Shown: positions 53,560 through 62,965, counted from the stretch's first letter. The stretch: DNA of 64,000 nt from Chloroflexota bacterium (GCA_013112685.1 JABFGC010000002.1:2304902-2368901); one strand, 5' to 3'. Numbers and translations are program-made. Notes: a model not told the origin generated them from the letters alone.

Positions 53560-55111
53560 ATGTCCATCATTCCCTCCATGCTCCCCGACTTTCGCGTCCG
53601 GCAGCGGGATTACCTGCTCGAAATTTCCCGCGCCCTCACCCAGGAACTCGACCTGGAGAAACTGCTTGCGCGCATTTTGCGCATCTCCATCGAAATGCTG
53701 GCGGGTCAGGCGGGACTGATCGCACTCAAACACACCGACGGCTGGCGCGTGGCGGCGGCGCACGGCATCGCCCCGGCGTTCCTTTCTTACCTGACGCCGC
53801 TCCTCGCCGAGGAAAAAGTCCGCGAACTGGACGTGCGCGAACTCAACCGCATGTTAAAGGAACTGACGTACACCGCCAGCATGGGTTTGCTCAACGGCAC
53901 GGGGCTGCCCCTCGCCGCACATGAACAGGTCATCGGCGTCATCTTTATCTTCCGCAATTATCCCGATCTGTTCACGCCAAACGACCGCATCCTTCTACAA
54001 TCCTTCGCAGACCAAGCCGCCATCGCCGTCTTCAACGCCCAACTTTATGGGCAGGTCTCCTACGAAAAGAAACGGCTCGACGCCCTGCTCGAATCCGCCG
54101 CGGACGGCATCCTCATCCTCGATGCTCAGATGAACATCGAACGCTGCAACGAGGCGTTCAGCCGGATGTACGGTCAGGCGCGGGAGGAAATCAGCGGCAA
54201 AAACCACGACCAAATCATCCGGTGGAGGAAGGAGCCGCAAGGCAACACGCTGGAAGAGGCTGTCGGCAACGGCTGGCCCCCTCACGCCAAATGCAACGCT
54301 CTACGTGGAAGGCGACCTCGAACGCCCGCTTCCGCCGCCGTTGCCCGTCGGCATTACCTACGCGCCGCTCCTCTCGGAGGAAGGCAAACTTCGCAACGTC
54401 CTCGTCAGCGTGCGGGACATCACCCACTTCCGAACCGCGGACGAGATCAAGGCAACGTTCATCTCCATCGTCAGCCACGAACTGCGGACGCCGGTCACGC
54501 TGATCAAAGGTTACGCCTCCACCCTGCGGCGCGACGATGCCCGCTGGGACAAACACACCATCAACGATTCACTCGCCGTCATCGAGGAGGAAGCGGACCG
54601 CCTCTCCAAAATGATTGACGATTTGCTCGACGCCTCGCGGCTGCAGGCGGGAGGTCTCAGCCTGAATCAAGCCGATGTCTCGCTGCCCAGCCTTGCGTCC
54701 AGGGTGGCTGCGCGCTTTTCGTCCCAATCGCCCAAACACAAACTCGTCTCCGATTTCCCGCAGAATTTTCCCGTCATCCTCGGCGATGAAAACCGGCTGG
54801 AGCAGGTGCTTGCTGAACCTGGTTTCAAACGCGCTAAAATACACCGCGGAAGGCGAGATCAAAATCAGCGGCACGGTGCGCATGGACCAGGTCATCGTGT
54901 GCGTCAGCGACCAAGGACCCGGCATCGAAGCCAAAGACATCCCGCACATCTTCGACCGCTTCTATCGCTCGACGAACGCCGTCAAGCAGACGAAGGGCGC
55001 CGGGCTGGGATTGTATCTTGCGCGCGCGATTGTCGAGGCGCACGGCGGGCGCATCTGGGCGACCCGCGACCTGATACCGGAGCGAGAATCTGTTTCTCCC
55101 TTCCGCGTTAG
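53560..55111 (+). CDS. Sensor histidine kinase with GAF and PAS domains, frame broken
   Basis: About 515 residues when joined, no transmembrane segment. GAF domain about residues 20-165 (LEKLLARILRISIEMLAGQAGLIAL to FADQAAIAVFNAQLY). PAS domain about 175-285 (LLESAADGILILDAQMNIERCNEAFSRMYG). HisKA with the phosphorylated His in FISIVSHELRTPVTLIKG. HATPase with NLVSNALKYTAEG, VSDQGPGI and KGAGLGLYLARAIVEAHGG. Breaks near 54275, 54820 and 55070; the end PDTGARICFSLPR restores the usual C-terminus. It is probably a cytoplasmic sensor; no response regulator gene is adjacent. It lies divergent from the giant surface protein gene, which it might regulate. Confidence 0.88.
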
Positions 55112-55207
55112 CCCTCGGAATCGCGGGTATAAAACCATCCTTCGCGGCGACGCCAGGCGCAATTGCCGGATGGTAAAATCGAGGTCAAACATAAAAAGGA
55201 AACACCC

Positions 55208-57016
55208 ATGCCCAAAACCATCCCTCCTCGAAATAAAGTAAACAAGAAATACACCGGAACGCAGGAAGCGTCTTCAAATCGCAAAAGGAATGGGAGGCGG
55301 CGCTGCAAGCCGTCTTGAAAGATATTCCCAACGTTCGGAAGCACGAAGGCAAACTGGGAGAAAACCCCGCCGCCCTGCTCGCGGGCATGACGGCGGTTGA
55401 AAATCTGATCCGCCGCGCCCAGACGGTCTTCATGTTCGCGCAGTTCTCCTACGCCGTGGATACAACCAACCAGGCAGCGGCGGGCATGGTCGGCAAGGCG
55501 CAGGGCATGTACGGTCAGGTCGCGGCGGCGGTTTCGTTCGTCAACCCCGAACTGTTGAAGATCGGCAAGGACACGCTCGAAAAGTGGATGAGCGAAAACG
55601 AAAAACTCGCCGTGTACCGCCAAAGTTTGGACGACCTCTTCCGCCAGCAGGCGCACGTGCGCTCCGCCGAAGTGGAGGAGATCCTCGGCATGTTGGCAGA
55701 TCCGTTCGGTGGTGCGAGCAACAGCACCAGCATGTTGGTCAACGCGGATTTCAAATTCTCCCCCGCCAGAGACAGCAAAGGCAGGAAGATCGAAGTCACC
55801 CAGAGCAATTTCTATTCCACCCTGCTCGAACATCCCGACCGAAAGGTGCGCCAGACCGCCTTCGAGAGTTACCACGACAAGCATCTCGAATTCAAGAATA
55901 CGCTTGCCACCAACCTTGCCACCTCCATCAGCATGAACGTGTTCAACATGCGCGCGCGCAAATTCGATTCGACCCTCTCGGCGGCGTTGTTCAACAACAA
56001 CATCCCCGAAGCGGTCTTCCACAACCTCATCAACACGTTCAAGAAGAAACTGCCGGTCTGGCACCGCTATTTCGAACTGCGCCGCAAGGCGTTGAAACTG
56101 AAGGACATCCAATACTTCGACATGTGGGCGCCCATTGCCAAAAAGAAGCCCAGGGTGCCATTCGAAAAGGCGGTGGACCTCATCAGCGAAAGCCTTGCGC
56201 CGCTCGGCAGGGAATACGTCGGGACGCTGCGCGAGGGATGTCTTAAACACCGCTGGGTGGATTCGACGCCCAACAGAGGCAAGATGAACGGCGCGTTCTC
56301 CTACGGCTCGACGGAGACCTATCCCTTCATCATGATGTCCTACACCGACGAGATCGGCAGCATGAGCACGCTGGCGCACGAACTCGGTCACTCGATGCAC
56401 TCGCACCTCACATGGAAGAACCAGCCCTTTGTCTATTCCGGTTATTCGCTCTTCGTGGCGGAGGTCGCCTCGAACTTCAACCAGGCGATGATGCGCGGAC
56501 ATTTGCTGAAGACCATCAAGGACAGGAACTTCCTGATTGCGCTCATCGAGGAAGCCGTGGGCGGGAATTTCTTCCGCTACTTTTTCCAGATGCCGACCCT
56601 CGCCCGCTTCTGAACTGGAGACGCACCAGCGCGCCGAACGCGGCGAGCCGCTCACCGCCGATTCCGTGCAGGAACTGATGGCTGACCTGTTCAGCGAGGG
56701 CTTTGGTCCAAAGGTGAAGGTGGATCGCGCCCGCGTGGGCATGGTCTGGTCCACGTTCTCGCATCTCTTCCAGGATTACTACGTTTACTCCTACGCCACC
56801 GGCATATCCGGCGCGCACGCGCTCGCGGGCAGAATCCTGCGCGGCGAACCCAACGCAGCGGAAGACTACCTGGGCTTCCTCAAAGCTGGTTCGTCGAAAT
56901 ATCCGCTCGATGTGCTCAAGGGCGCAGGCGTGGATTTGACGACGCCCAAACCTGTCGAGGAGACCTTTGCGGTGATGGAAAGTTACATTGACCGCCTGGA
57001 AGAGTTGGTTGGGTAG
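55208..57016 (+). CDS. pepF: M3-family oligoendopeptidase (PepF type), frame broken twice
   Basis: Cytoplasmic zinc peptidase of about 602 residues. The start MPKTIPPRNKVNKKYTWN is out of frame with the body because one T is missing near 55252. The body runs from FKSQKEWEAAL. The active site is TLAHELGHSMHSHL (HExxH) with the third ligand Glu in FVAEVASNFNQAMM. A second break lies near 56605, where the sequence resumes ELETHQRAERGEPLTADSVQELM. The C-terminus HLFQDYYVYSYATGISGAHALA is typical of PepF. AAGGAA precedes the ATG at 55208. It degrades short peptides. Confidence 0.92.
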
Positions 57017-57066
57017 TTTGGTAGTTGGATGGTTTGATAGTTGAATAGTTGGAAAGTTTGGAAGTT
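57017..57066. repeat. Heptad-like repeat of TAGTTGGA/TGGTTTG words
   Basis: Directly after the pepF stop: GTAGTTG, GATGGTT, TGATAGT, TGAATAG and similar 7-bp steps. A further A/T-rich run of GTAAATC words continues to 57140. No gene lies here. Confidence 0.7.
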
Positions 57067-57143
57067 ACGCATCACGGATTGCGAGTAAGTCATCCGTGAT
57101 GCGTAAAATCGTAAATCTCAAATCGTAAATCGGAAATCTATTG

Positions 57144-58496
57144 ATGGCTCAAACTCAGATCGCATGTCCCCGTTGTAAGCAATTGATCGCCGCCAACATC
57201 GAGCAGTTGTTCGATGTGACCTCCGACCCGCAAGCCAAGCAGAGGCTGTTGAGCGGGCAATCCAACCAAGCCCGCTGTCCGTACTGCGGCTATCAGGGCA
57301 GGCTCGCCACTCCCATCGTCTATCACGACAATGAGAAGGAACTCCTGCTGACGTTCTTCCCGTCGGAGTTGGGGCTGCCCCTGAACGAACAGGAACGGAT
57401 GATCGGTCCGCTCATCAAGCAGGTGACCGACCGCCTGCCGCCCGAAAAACGCAAGGCGTACCTGCTCAAGCCCCAAGCCAACCTGACGTATGAGTCCATG
57501 ATCGAGACGATCCTCGGCAAGGACGGCATCACGCCGGAGATGCTCAAAGACCAGCAGGAGCGCGTCGGACTCATCGAGCGGCTGATTCAGGTCACGACGA
57601 AGGACGTCCGCTCGGAGTTGATCAAGCAAAATGCGAAGATCATTGACGAGCAGTTCTTCGCGTTGTTCAGCCGCATTGCGCAAAGCGCCCTCAGCAGCGG
57701 ACAGGAACAGATTGCCCGCGCGTTGATTGACGTCCAGACGCAACTGCTCGAGGAGACCGAGTACGGCCGTCGGCTGAAGGAATCCGTCGGGGAACTGGAG
57801 GCAGCTCAAAAGTCCCTGCAGGAGGCGGGGCAAAGCCTCACGCGCGAAAAACTATTGGACCTCGTCCTCGAATCGAAGACCGACGCCAGAATCCGGGCGT
57901 ACGTCTCCCTGGCGCGCGGCGGCATGGATTACGTCTTTTTCCAAAACCTTTCGGAACGCATTGACAAGGCAAGCGGCGACGAAAAGGCACGGCTGGAAGG
58001 TATTCGCACGAAACTGCTTGAATACGTGAACGACATGGATAAGCAGTTGGAGGCGCGTTACAAGCAGGCGCAGGAATTCATCGAGTCCCTGCTGGCGCAG
58101 GACGACATCGAGAAAGCCACGCAGGCGAACCTCGAACACTTTACGCAGGATGCGGTGGACATTGCCCAGCAGATGCTGCGGCAGGCTTCGGACAAGAACG
58201 ATTATGCGCGCATGGGCAAACTGCAAAAGATGATCCAAGTGCTGCAAGCCGCCAGCGCGCCGCCCGAAGTGATGTTCATCGAGCAGTTGATTCAACTGCC
58301 CGACGCCAACGCCATCGAAGCGGCGCTCAAACAAAACGACGCGATGCTCACCCAGCAATTGCTGGATACCCTCAGCGGATTGGTGGCGCAGATGGAATCG
58401 CAAAGCGATAACCCCGAAGCCAAGGCAATGGGAGAGAAACTCAGCGAGATTTACAAAATTGCGTTGAGGCTTTCGATGAAGAAGAATTTGGGATAA
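57144..58496 (+). CDS. CpXC-domain protein
   Basis: 450 residues, cytoplasmic. The N-terminal CpXC domain (about 1-130) has two Cys pairs, ACPRCKQLI and ARCPYCGYQG, and strands such as ELLLTFFPSELGLP. It is thought to bind zinc. The rest is long helices with coiled-coil features (RLKESVGELEAAQKSLQEAGQ, KARLEGIRTKLLEYVNDMDKQLEARYKQAQEF). The ATG at 57144 is chosen; no strong ribosome site is visible. CpXC proteins of this length are common in Anaerolineae; the function is unknown. An intrinsic terminator follows. Confidence 0.85.
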   Translation: MAQTQIACPRCKQLIAANIEQLFDVTSDPQAKQRLLSGQSNQARCPYCGYQGRLATPIVYHDNEKELLLTFFPSELGLPLNEQERMIGPLIKQVTDRLPPEKRKAYLLKPQANLTYESMIETILGKDGITPEMLKDQQERVGLIERLIQVTTKDVRSELIKQNAKIIDEQFFALFSRIAQSALSSGQEQIARALIDVQTQLLEETEYGRRLKESVGELEAAQKSLQEAGQSLTREKLLDLVLESKTDARIRAYVSLARGGMDYVFFQNLSERIDKASGDEKARLEGIRTKLLEYVNDMDKQLEARYKQAQEFIESLLAQDDIEKATQANLEHFTQDAVDIAQQMLRQASDKNDYARMGKLQKMIQVLQAASAPPEVMFIEQLIQLPDANAIEAALKQNDAMLTQQLLDTLSGLVAQMESQSDNPEAKAMGEKLSEIYKIALRLSMKKNLG

Positions 58497-58500
58497 GCAT

Positions 58501-58531
58501 AACAGCCGCCCGCGGGCGGCTGTTATTTTTT
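58501..58531 (+). terminator. Intrinsic terminator
   Basis: Perfect inverted repeat AACAGCCGCCCG/CGGGCGGCTGTT (58501-58524) followed by ATTTTTTG. It also overlaps the end of the convergent deacetylase gene. Confidence 0.88.
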
Positions 58532-59335
58532 GATGCCCTCGAACAAATCCGCTTCCACCTTCCTGCCGCCATTGACCAGGCTGAACGCGCGGTAGAAGGT
58601 TCCTTGTTTCGCCAGAATGGGAAGGATGGAGTCTTCGTCCAATTCCGCGAGCCCGCCGAGCGAGGATTGCTGGCTGGCGTGGCATTTGATGGCGCGCCAT
58701 GCCGTGCGGCAATAATCAGATATGTCAATGCGGGTGGTGATCGCCCATTCGGGCCAGGGGACTTCGCCGCGCACCTGGTCGTCCACAGGGAAGGTGATCT
58801 CATCGAAATACGGCAGGATTGCTTTTACAAAATCTTCGCTGTCCACCATGTGATACAGTTTCGAAACGCGGTGTGGGGGAAGGTTTTCCAGGTCTTTGTA
58901 ACCGGCGTCCGCGGCACAGACGATGGCGGCGGCGGTAAATTGGCTGACCGCAATGTGGTCGGGGTGTCCGTAACTGCCATCGGGCGGAAAGGTGACAATC
59001 ACCTGCGGTTTGATTCTGCGGATGCGGGCGACGATCTTTCCGATTGTCTCGGCGGGGTCCGCCCGGTCCACGTCCCCGTCCATGTAATCGAGAAACGAGA
59101 GGCTCGTCATGCCGAGTTCGCGCACGGCGTTTTCCAACTCCGCGGTGCGGATCTGGCTGAGACGCTCAAAGCCGGGATTCTCTTCCTCGGGACCGGACCA
59201 GCCTCTCTCTCCGCGTGAAGCGCAGACGAGGTGAGTCTCCACCCCTTCGGCGGAATACTTCGCCAGCGTGCCGCCCATCCCCATGGATTCGTCATCCGGG
59301 TGCGCAAAGATAGCCAGCAGTTTAAGTTGATCCAT
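58523..59335 (-). CDS. LmbE/PIG-L family N-acetylglucosaminyl deacetylase-like protein
   Basis: 270 residues. The zinc site AHPDDESMGMGG (His and Asp-Asp near residues 12-15) and the second ligand in GHPDHIAVSQF are complete, and VIVTFPPDGSYGHPDH is typical. The family removes acetyl from GlcNAc-type substrates, as in bacillithiol or mycothiol synthesis (BshB, MshB) or glycolipids. No bshA or bshC lies nearby, so the substrate is open. It ends in the hairpin shared with the CpXC gene, and it lies 51 bp downstream of a split-barrel protein gene. Confidence 0.88.
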   Translation of the reverse strand: MDQLKLLAIFAHPDDESMGMGGTLAKYSAEGVETHLVCASRGERGWSGPEEENPGFERLSQIRTAELENAVRELGMTSLSFLDYMDGDVDRADPAETIGKIVARIRRIKPQVIVTFPPDGSYGHPDHIAVSQFTAAAIVCAADAGYKDLENLPPHRVSKLYHMVDSEDFVKAILPYFDEITFPVDDQVRGEVPWPEWAITTRIDISDYCRTAWRAIKCHASQQSSLGGLAELDEDSILPILAKQGTFYRAFSLVNGGRKVEADLFEGIKK

Positions 59336-59352
59336 GTCGACTCCTAAAATTA

Positions 59353-59388
59353 AACGTTGACAGTCACTCGCAAGTGACTGTCAACGTT
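59353..59388 (-). terminator. Hairpin terminator behind the split-barrel protein gene
   Basis: Perfect 16-bp stem (AACGTTGACAGTCACT, 59353-59368, with 59373-59388) and a 4-nt loop, followed on the minus strand by TAATTTTAG. The stop codon of the gene (59387-59389) touches it. Confidence 0.7.
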
Positions 59389-59860
59389 AGCGCTTCGAGA
59401 CTTTGACCAGCGTCTCTGCCGTGATGTTGTAGGCTTTGGCGAAACCGGCGACATACCTGCCGCCCTTGGGTGTGATGCGCCAGAAGTTGAAATCTGCCAG
59501 GTTGAACAACTTCTCCGATTCGGGGAAGCGTGCCAGGTAGGCGTTCTTGAGGCGGATGTAACCGGGTTCCCCGTTTTGGATGGATTCGGTCACGCCGCGG
59601 ATGGACACGCGCGCCAGCGTTTGCGGATCCGCCCTGCCGTCGTCGGTTTCGCAAATGAGCAGGCTGACGCGCTTGTCTTTCTGCATGTCCACGGTGTGCT
59701 GCGCCAGGCGGCTGACGTGGATGTAGAAGACGGAAAAATCATCGTTGACGAGATACGCCACCATGGCGACCTGCGGGGCTTCGTCGCGAAGCGTACCGAG
59801 CGCCGCAATGCGCGTTTCACGGATTAATTGAGCAAGCACCTTTTCCGATTGGGCATCCAT
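59387..59860 (-). CDS. Pyridoxamine 5'-phosphate oxidase-like (FMN-binding split-barrel) protein
   Basis: 157 residues. The split-barrel pattern is clear: IAALGTLRDEAPQVAMVAYLVNDDFSVFYIHVSRLAQHTVDMQKDKRVSLLI, divided by short turns, with ARVSIRGVTE and FRITPKGGRYVAGF-type strands (FNFWRITPKGG, YVAGFAKAYNI) at the end. Such proteins bind FMN, F420 or heme; HugZ-like and DUF2470-like relatives occur. It lies 8 bp downstream of the FHA-regulator gene and is probably co-transcribed with it. Confidence 0.82.
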   Translation of the reverse strand: MDAQSEKVLAQLIRETRIAALGTLRDEAPQVAMVAYLVNDDFSVFYIHVSRLAQHTVDMQKDKRVSLLICETDDGRADPQTLARVSIRGVTESIQNGEPGYIRLKNAYLARFPESEKLFNLADFNFWRITPKGGRYVAGFAKAYNITAETLVKVSKR

Positions 59861-59868
59861 GATGTCTT

Positions 59869-60526
59869 TTACTCACCGAGCGGCGGGTTATCCAGGCGCA
59901 AACCGTGACCGCGTACCGTATTGATGTATTGATGACTCGGGTCGAGCAGCGCCAGCCTGTCGCGCAGGCGGCGGATGAGCGCGTCCAACGCCTGGTCGGA
60001 GACGCCCGCCATTTGTTCTTCACCCCAAACCACAGAGACCAACTCGCTGCGCCCCACCACCTGACTCTGGCGTTCGTACAGCATCCAAAGCAGTTTGAAC
60101 TGCTGGGCGGAGAGCGGCGGGACGAGTTGCTGCTGGTTGACCCACACCTGGCGCGATTTTTGATCCATCAACAGCCGCCCGGAGCGGCTCCCGCCCTCTG
60201 CCAGCGGCATGGTGGCATCGGACGTGAGGAACAGGAACTGCTGCGCCAGCGCAATTCCGAGCAGGTCGCCGTCCTGTAACATGATCGGCGCGGTTAATTC
60301 CGTGCCGTTGTGGTTCGTGCCGTTCTTACTGCCGAGGTCTTCGATGGTCACGCCTTCGGGGGTCGGCGTGATGCGCGCATGGAAGCGGGAAACCTGCCTG
60401 TCCGGGAGCTGGATGTCACAAGCTGGGGTCCCGCCCGATCATTAATGTGTGGTTCAACGCCCAGCGCTGTCCCTTGAGGGGACCATCCTGGGCAACCAGA
60501 ATTGGGAAATCACCGTCGTGTTCCAT
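59869..60526 (-). CDS. FHA-domain winged-helix (OmpR-type) transcription regulator, frame broken
   Basis: About 218 residues when joined. The N-terminal FHA domain (about 10-100) contains LMIGRDPS, then CDIQLPDRQVSRFHARI (the phospho-Thr-binding Arg-Ser-His set) and DLGSKNGTNHNG. The C-terminal part (about 125-215) is a Trans_reg_C winged helix: VPPLSAQQFKLLWMLYERQ, RSELVSVVWG, ALDALIRRLRDRL and YINTVRGHGLRLD. One extra T near 60418 breaks the frame between the two FHA strands. The start at 60526 follows GAGGAGAGA. The FHA domain should bind a phosphothreonine protein; the divergent kinase at 60741 is the obvious partner. Confidence 0.87.
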
Positions 60527-60611
60527 TCTCTCCTCGATCACCGCCTCGTGTAAATTCTCTTGCCGAAACCAGCAAGCGAAAATCATACTCCATAAGGACA
60601 AAGGCGTTTAT

Positions 60612-60641
60612 AATATAGCAGAAAATCGGATTTCTGTGCAA
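60612..60641 (-). promoter_or_regulatory. Promoter of the FHA-regulator gene
   Basis: TTGCAC (60636-60641), 18-bp spacer, TATATT (60612-60617) on the minus strand, in the 214-bp space shared with the divergent kinase gene. Confidence 0.5.
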
Positions 60642-60740
60642 TGTTATATTGTAAATGTCACGATTTCAATATACAAGTGATACACGCCGAAAATATCACC
60701 TCCGTCTGAAATCCGTTTCGAAAGGAATCAAGGAGAAGAC

Positions 60741-61733
60741 TTGCCCCAATCGTTGAAGAAAGGGGAGGTCCTGCGTGACCGCTACAAAGTCCGCGAACAG
60801 ATCGGACAGGGCGGCACGGGCAACATATACCTTGCAGAGGACACACGCCTGCAAGGCCGTCTTTGCGCTCTCAAGGAAGTGGAGCACAACCAGGCACTCC
60901 CGCCCGAAATGCTTGCGCAAGCCCGCGAACAATTCTTTCGCGAGGCTTCTGTGCTTGCGCGCCTCGACCACCCCAACCTGCCGAAGGTCTCGGATTACTT
61001 TGCCGAAGGTCCGCGCGACTATCTCGTGATGGACTACGTCCCCGGCAAGGACCTGCGCGAGCGGATGCAGGAGGCGCGCCGCAATAAAACTTTCCTTTCG
61101 GAAAACGAGGTGTTGCGCTGGGCGGTGCAAATCGCGGACGCTTTGAACTATCTTCACCACCAGGACCCGCCCATCGTCCACCGCGACATCAAACCGAGCA
61201 ATATCAAAATCACGCCGAGCGGGCTGGTCAAACTGGTGGATTTTGGCTTGGTCAAGATCATGGCGCCGGACGAAGTCACCATCACGGTCATTCACGGGCA
61301 GGGGACTGCGTTGTACACGCCGCTGGAACAATACGGCGGCGACGATACGCACACCGACCCGCGAGCGGATATTTTCTCCTTCGGCGCGACGCTGTATCAC
61401 CTGCTGACGAACGAGCCGCCCGCCGAGGTGCGGAAGCGCTTCCTCAATTCCCGCAACCTGATCCCGCCCAGAGACATTAATCCACGCCTCAGCCCGCACG
61501 TGGAGCGGGCGATTCTGTGGGCGATGGCGCTTCACCCCGACGACAGACCGCCGGACGTGCTCGCCTTCCGCGACTCCCTGATCGGAAAGCAGGAGGCGCC
61601 CCTCAATTTCGAGATTGATCGCTTGAGCTTCGAGATGCCGAAAATCCACATCGTCACTCCCGAACAGATCGCGGGCTACGTTGCAGCGGGCTTGTTTTTG
61701 GTAGGTTTGATCACGACCCTCCTGAGGTCGTAA
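60741..61733 (+). CDS. Ser/Thr protein kinase with C-terminal membrane anchor
   Basis: 330 residues from a TTG start behind AAGGAGAAGAC. The kinase is complete: IGQGGTGNIYLAED, ALKEV with the ATP Lys, PPIVHRDIKPSNIKIT, LVDFGLVKI and TALYTPLEQYGG. After residue 290 a short linker leads to one transmembrane helix (about 310-328, YVAAGLFLVGLITTLL), so the kinase is held at the inner face of the membrane by its tail. No sensor domain lies outside. It is divergent from an FHA-winged-helix gene, which suggests a phosphorylation-controlled transcription pair. Confidence 0.93.
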   Translation: MPQSLKKGEVLRDRYKVREQIGQGGTGNIYLAEDTRLQGRLCALKEVEHNQALPPEMLAQAREQFFREASVLARLDHPNLPKVSDYFAEGPRDYLVMDYVPGKDLRERMQEARRNKTFLSENEVLRWAVQIADALNYLHHQDPPIVHRDIKPSNIKITPSGLVKLVDFGLVKIMAPDEVTITVIHGQGTALYTPLEQYGGDDTHTDPRADIFSFGATLYHLLTNEPPAEVRKRFLNSRNLIPPRDINPRLSPHVERAILWAMALHPDDRPPDVLAFRDSLIGKQEAPLNFEIDRLSFEMPKIHIVTPEQIAGYVAAGLFLVGLITTLLRS

Positions 61734-61754
61734 TCAACCGCGCCCAATCCCTTT

Positions 61755-62690
61755 TTATTTCGCTTCCGCCTTTGCCTTTTCGAGCATCCTGCAAAACGAA
61801 CACAACCCCGGCGCGGAGGTGGCTTGTCCGCACCCCGGGCAGGTGTGCAGATTTTTGCGGTCAGTTTCCTTCTCCACAAATAGTTCCCCGCTTTGTTTGG
61901 CTTCCAAAAACTTGATGTAAAACGTCAGTTTTGTGCCGGGTCGTGCGGTCTCAAGTTGATTGAGCGCCTCTTTGTAGTAAATCTGCTGCGAGCCCTCGGC
62001 GAACGGACATTCGTCGTAAATGTATTCGATTCCCCGCGCGAGGGCGTAAGCGGTCATCTCGCGCTCGTAGAAGCGGCACAATGGCTTGACTTTGCGCGCC
62101 AGCCCGTCTGATTCCGGCAGGACGGGTCCCTGGCGAAGCAGGTATTCAGACGACCAGTGCAGGGCGTTGCCAAACAGCACCGCCGCTTCGTCGTCGAGGT
62201 TATGCCCTGTGGCGAGCACGTCATATCCGAGGTCCCGCGCGATGCGGTTCATTTCATGGCGCTTCGCCAAACCACACACGGCGCACGGCTTGCCGTATCC
62301 GCGATGGCTGATTTCCGCCAACATCGGGATGGAATGACCGTATTCCCTTTCGATATCAACCACGTGGAGTTTGAAGTTGTTCTCCCGCGCGAACTTTTCC
62401 GTCAGGCGCTGGGATTCGTGCGAGTATTCGATCCCGCCGTCAATGCCGAGACCGAGATACAACCCGTCCGCCTGGTAGCCCAGCCGCACGAGGATATCCC
62501 ACAGCGAGAGCGAATCCTTGCCGCCCGAAACCGCCACGAGGATCTTCTCGCCGCGGGTGAACATGCGGTATTTTTTGATGAACCGCTCGGTCTGTTCGGG
62601 AATCCATTCGAGGAAATGGTCCTTGCACAGCGCCAGTTTGTGCTGGCGCATGTGAATCGAGGCTTTTTCGCCGCACTTCCTGCACTTCAT
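61755..62690 (-). CDS. ttuA: tRNA-5-methyluridine54 2-sulfurtransferase-like (TtuA)
   Basis: 311 residues. N-terminal zinc-binding CRKCGEKASIHMRQHKLALC, the ATP pyrophosphatase loop ILVAVSGGKDSLSL (about 47-60), the cluster-binding CAVCGLAKR and a further Cys in VKPLCRFYE (three Cys for a 4Fe-4S cluster), and a C-terminal zinc pair CPGCG/CSFC. This set is diagnostic for TtuA/TtcA family members of the TtuA branch, which thiolate U54 of tRNA for heat stability. ttuB directly precedes it with only 1 bp between stop and start, so the sulfur donor and the enzyme are co-translated. Confidence 0.92.
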   Translation of the reverse strand: MKCRKCGEKASIHMRQHKLALCKDHFLEWIPEQTERFIKKYRMFTRGEKILVAVSGGKDSLSLWDILVRLGYQADGLYLGLGIDGGIEYSHESQRLTEKFARENNFKLHVVDIEREYGHSIPMLAEISHRGYGKPCAVCGLAKRHEMNRIARDLGYDVLATGHNLDDEAAVLFGNALHWSSEYLLRQGPVLPESDGLARKVKPLCRFYEREMTAYALARGIEYIYDECPFAEGSQQIYYKEALNQLETARPGTKLTFYIKFLEAKQSGELFVEKETDRKNLHTCPGCGQATSAPGLCSFCRMLEKAKAEAK

Positions 62691-62691
62691 C

Positions 62692-62886
62692 TCAACCGCC
62701 TGAAATCACTGCAACCAGTTTGATGACATCCCCGTCGTTCAGGATTTCGTCGTCCGTGATCATTTCGCCGTCCCGCACCGCAATCACCGACTCGGGTAGG
62801 ATGCTGCATTTCTTCAGCGCATCCAGCAGAGCCATGCCCGCTTTGACTTCATATTCCTTGTCGCGCAGAATTAATTTAACCGTCAT
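62692..62886 (-). CDS. ttuB: Ubiquitin-like sulfur carrier (TtuB/ThiS/MoaD-like)
   Basis: 64 residues with the beta-grasp fold: MTVKLILRDKEYEVKAGMALLDALKKC, VIAVRDGEMITDDEIL, DGDVIKLVAVISGG. It ends in Gly-Gly, which is adenylated and thiocarboxylated in such carriers. AGGAG lies before the ATG at 62886; 17 upstream codons are not protein-like. ttuA follows at once, which points to TtuB rather than ThiS or MoaD. Confidence 0.9.
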   Translation of the reverse strand: MTVKLILRDKEYEVKAGMALLDALKKCSILPESVIAVRDGEMITDDEILNDGDVIKLVAVISGG

Positions 62887-62930
62887 GGAACTCCTAAGGG
62901 ATTGCAATTCTACCATGTCAAACCGCCGCC

Positions 62931-62959
62931 TTGACATTCACCCGCGCATGACGTAGCAT
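62931..62959 (+). promoter_or_regulatory. Leaderless promoter of the GT4 gene
   Basis: TTGACA (62931-62936), exactly 17 bp, TAGCAT (62954-62959), then 6 bp to the ATG at 62966. There is no ribosome-binding site, so the mRNA probably starts at the A of the start codon. Confidence 0.7.
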
Positions 62960-62965
62960 AGTTAT

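Noticed and set aside
55108..56754. A 548-residue minus-strand protein
   Set aside because: Antisense shadow of pepF; the plus strand contains HELGH and all peptidase motifs.
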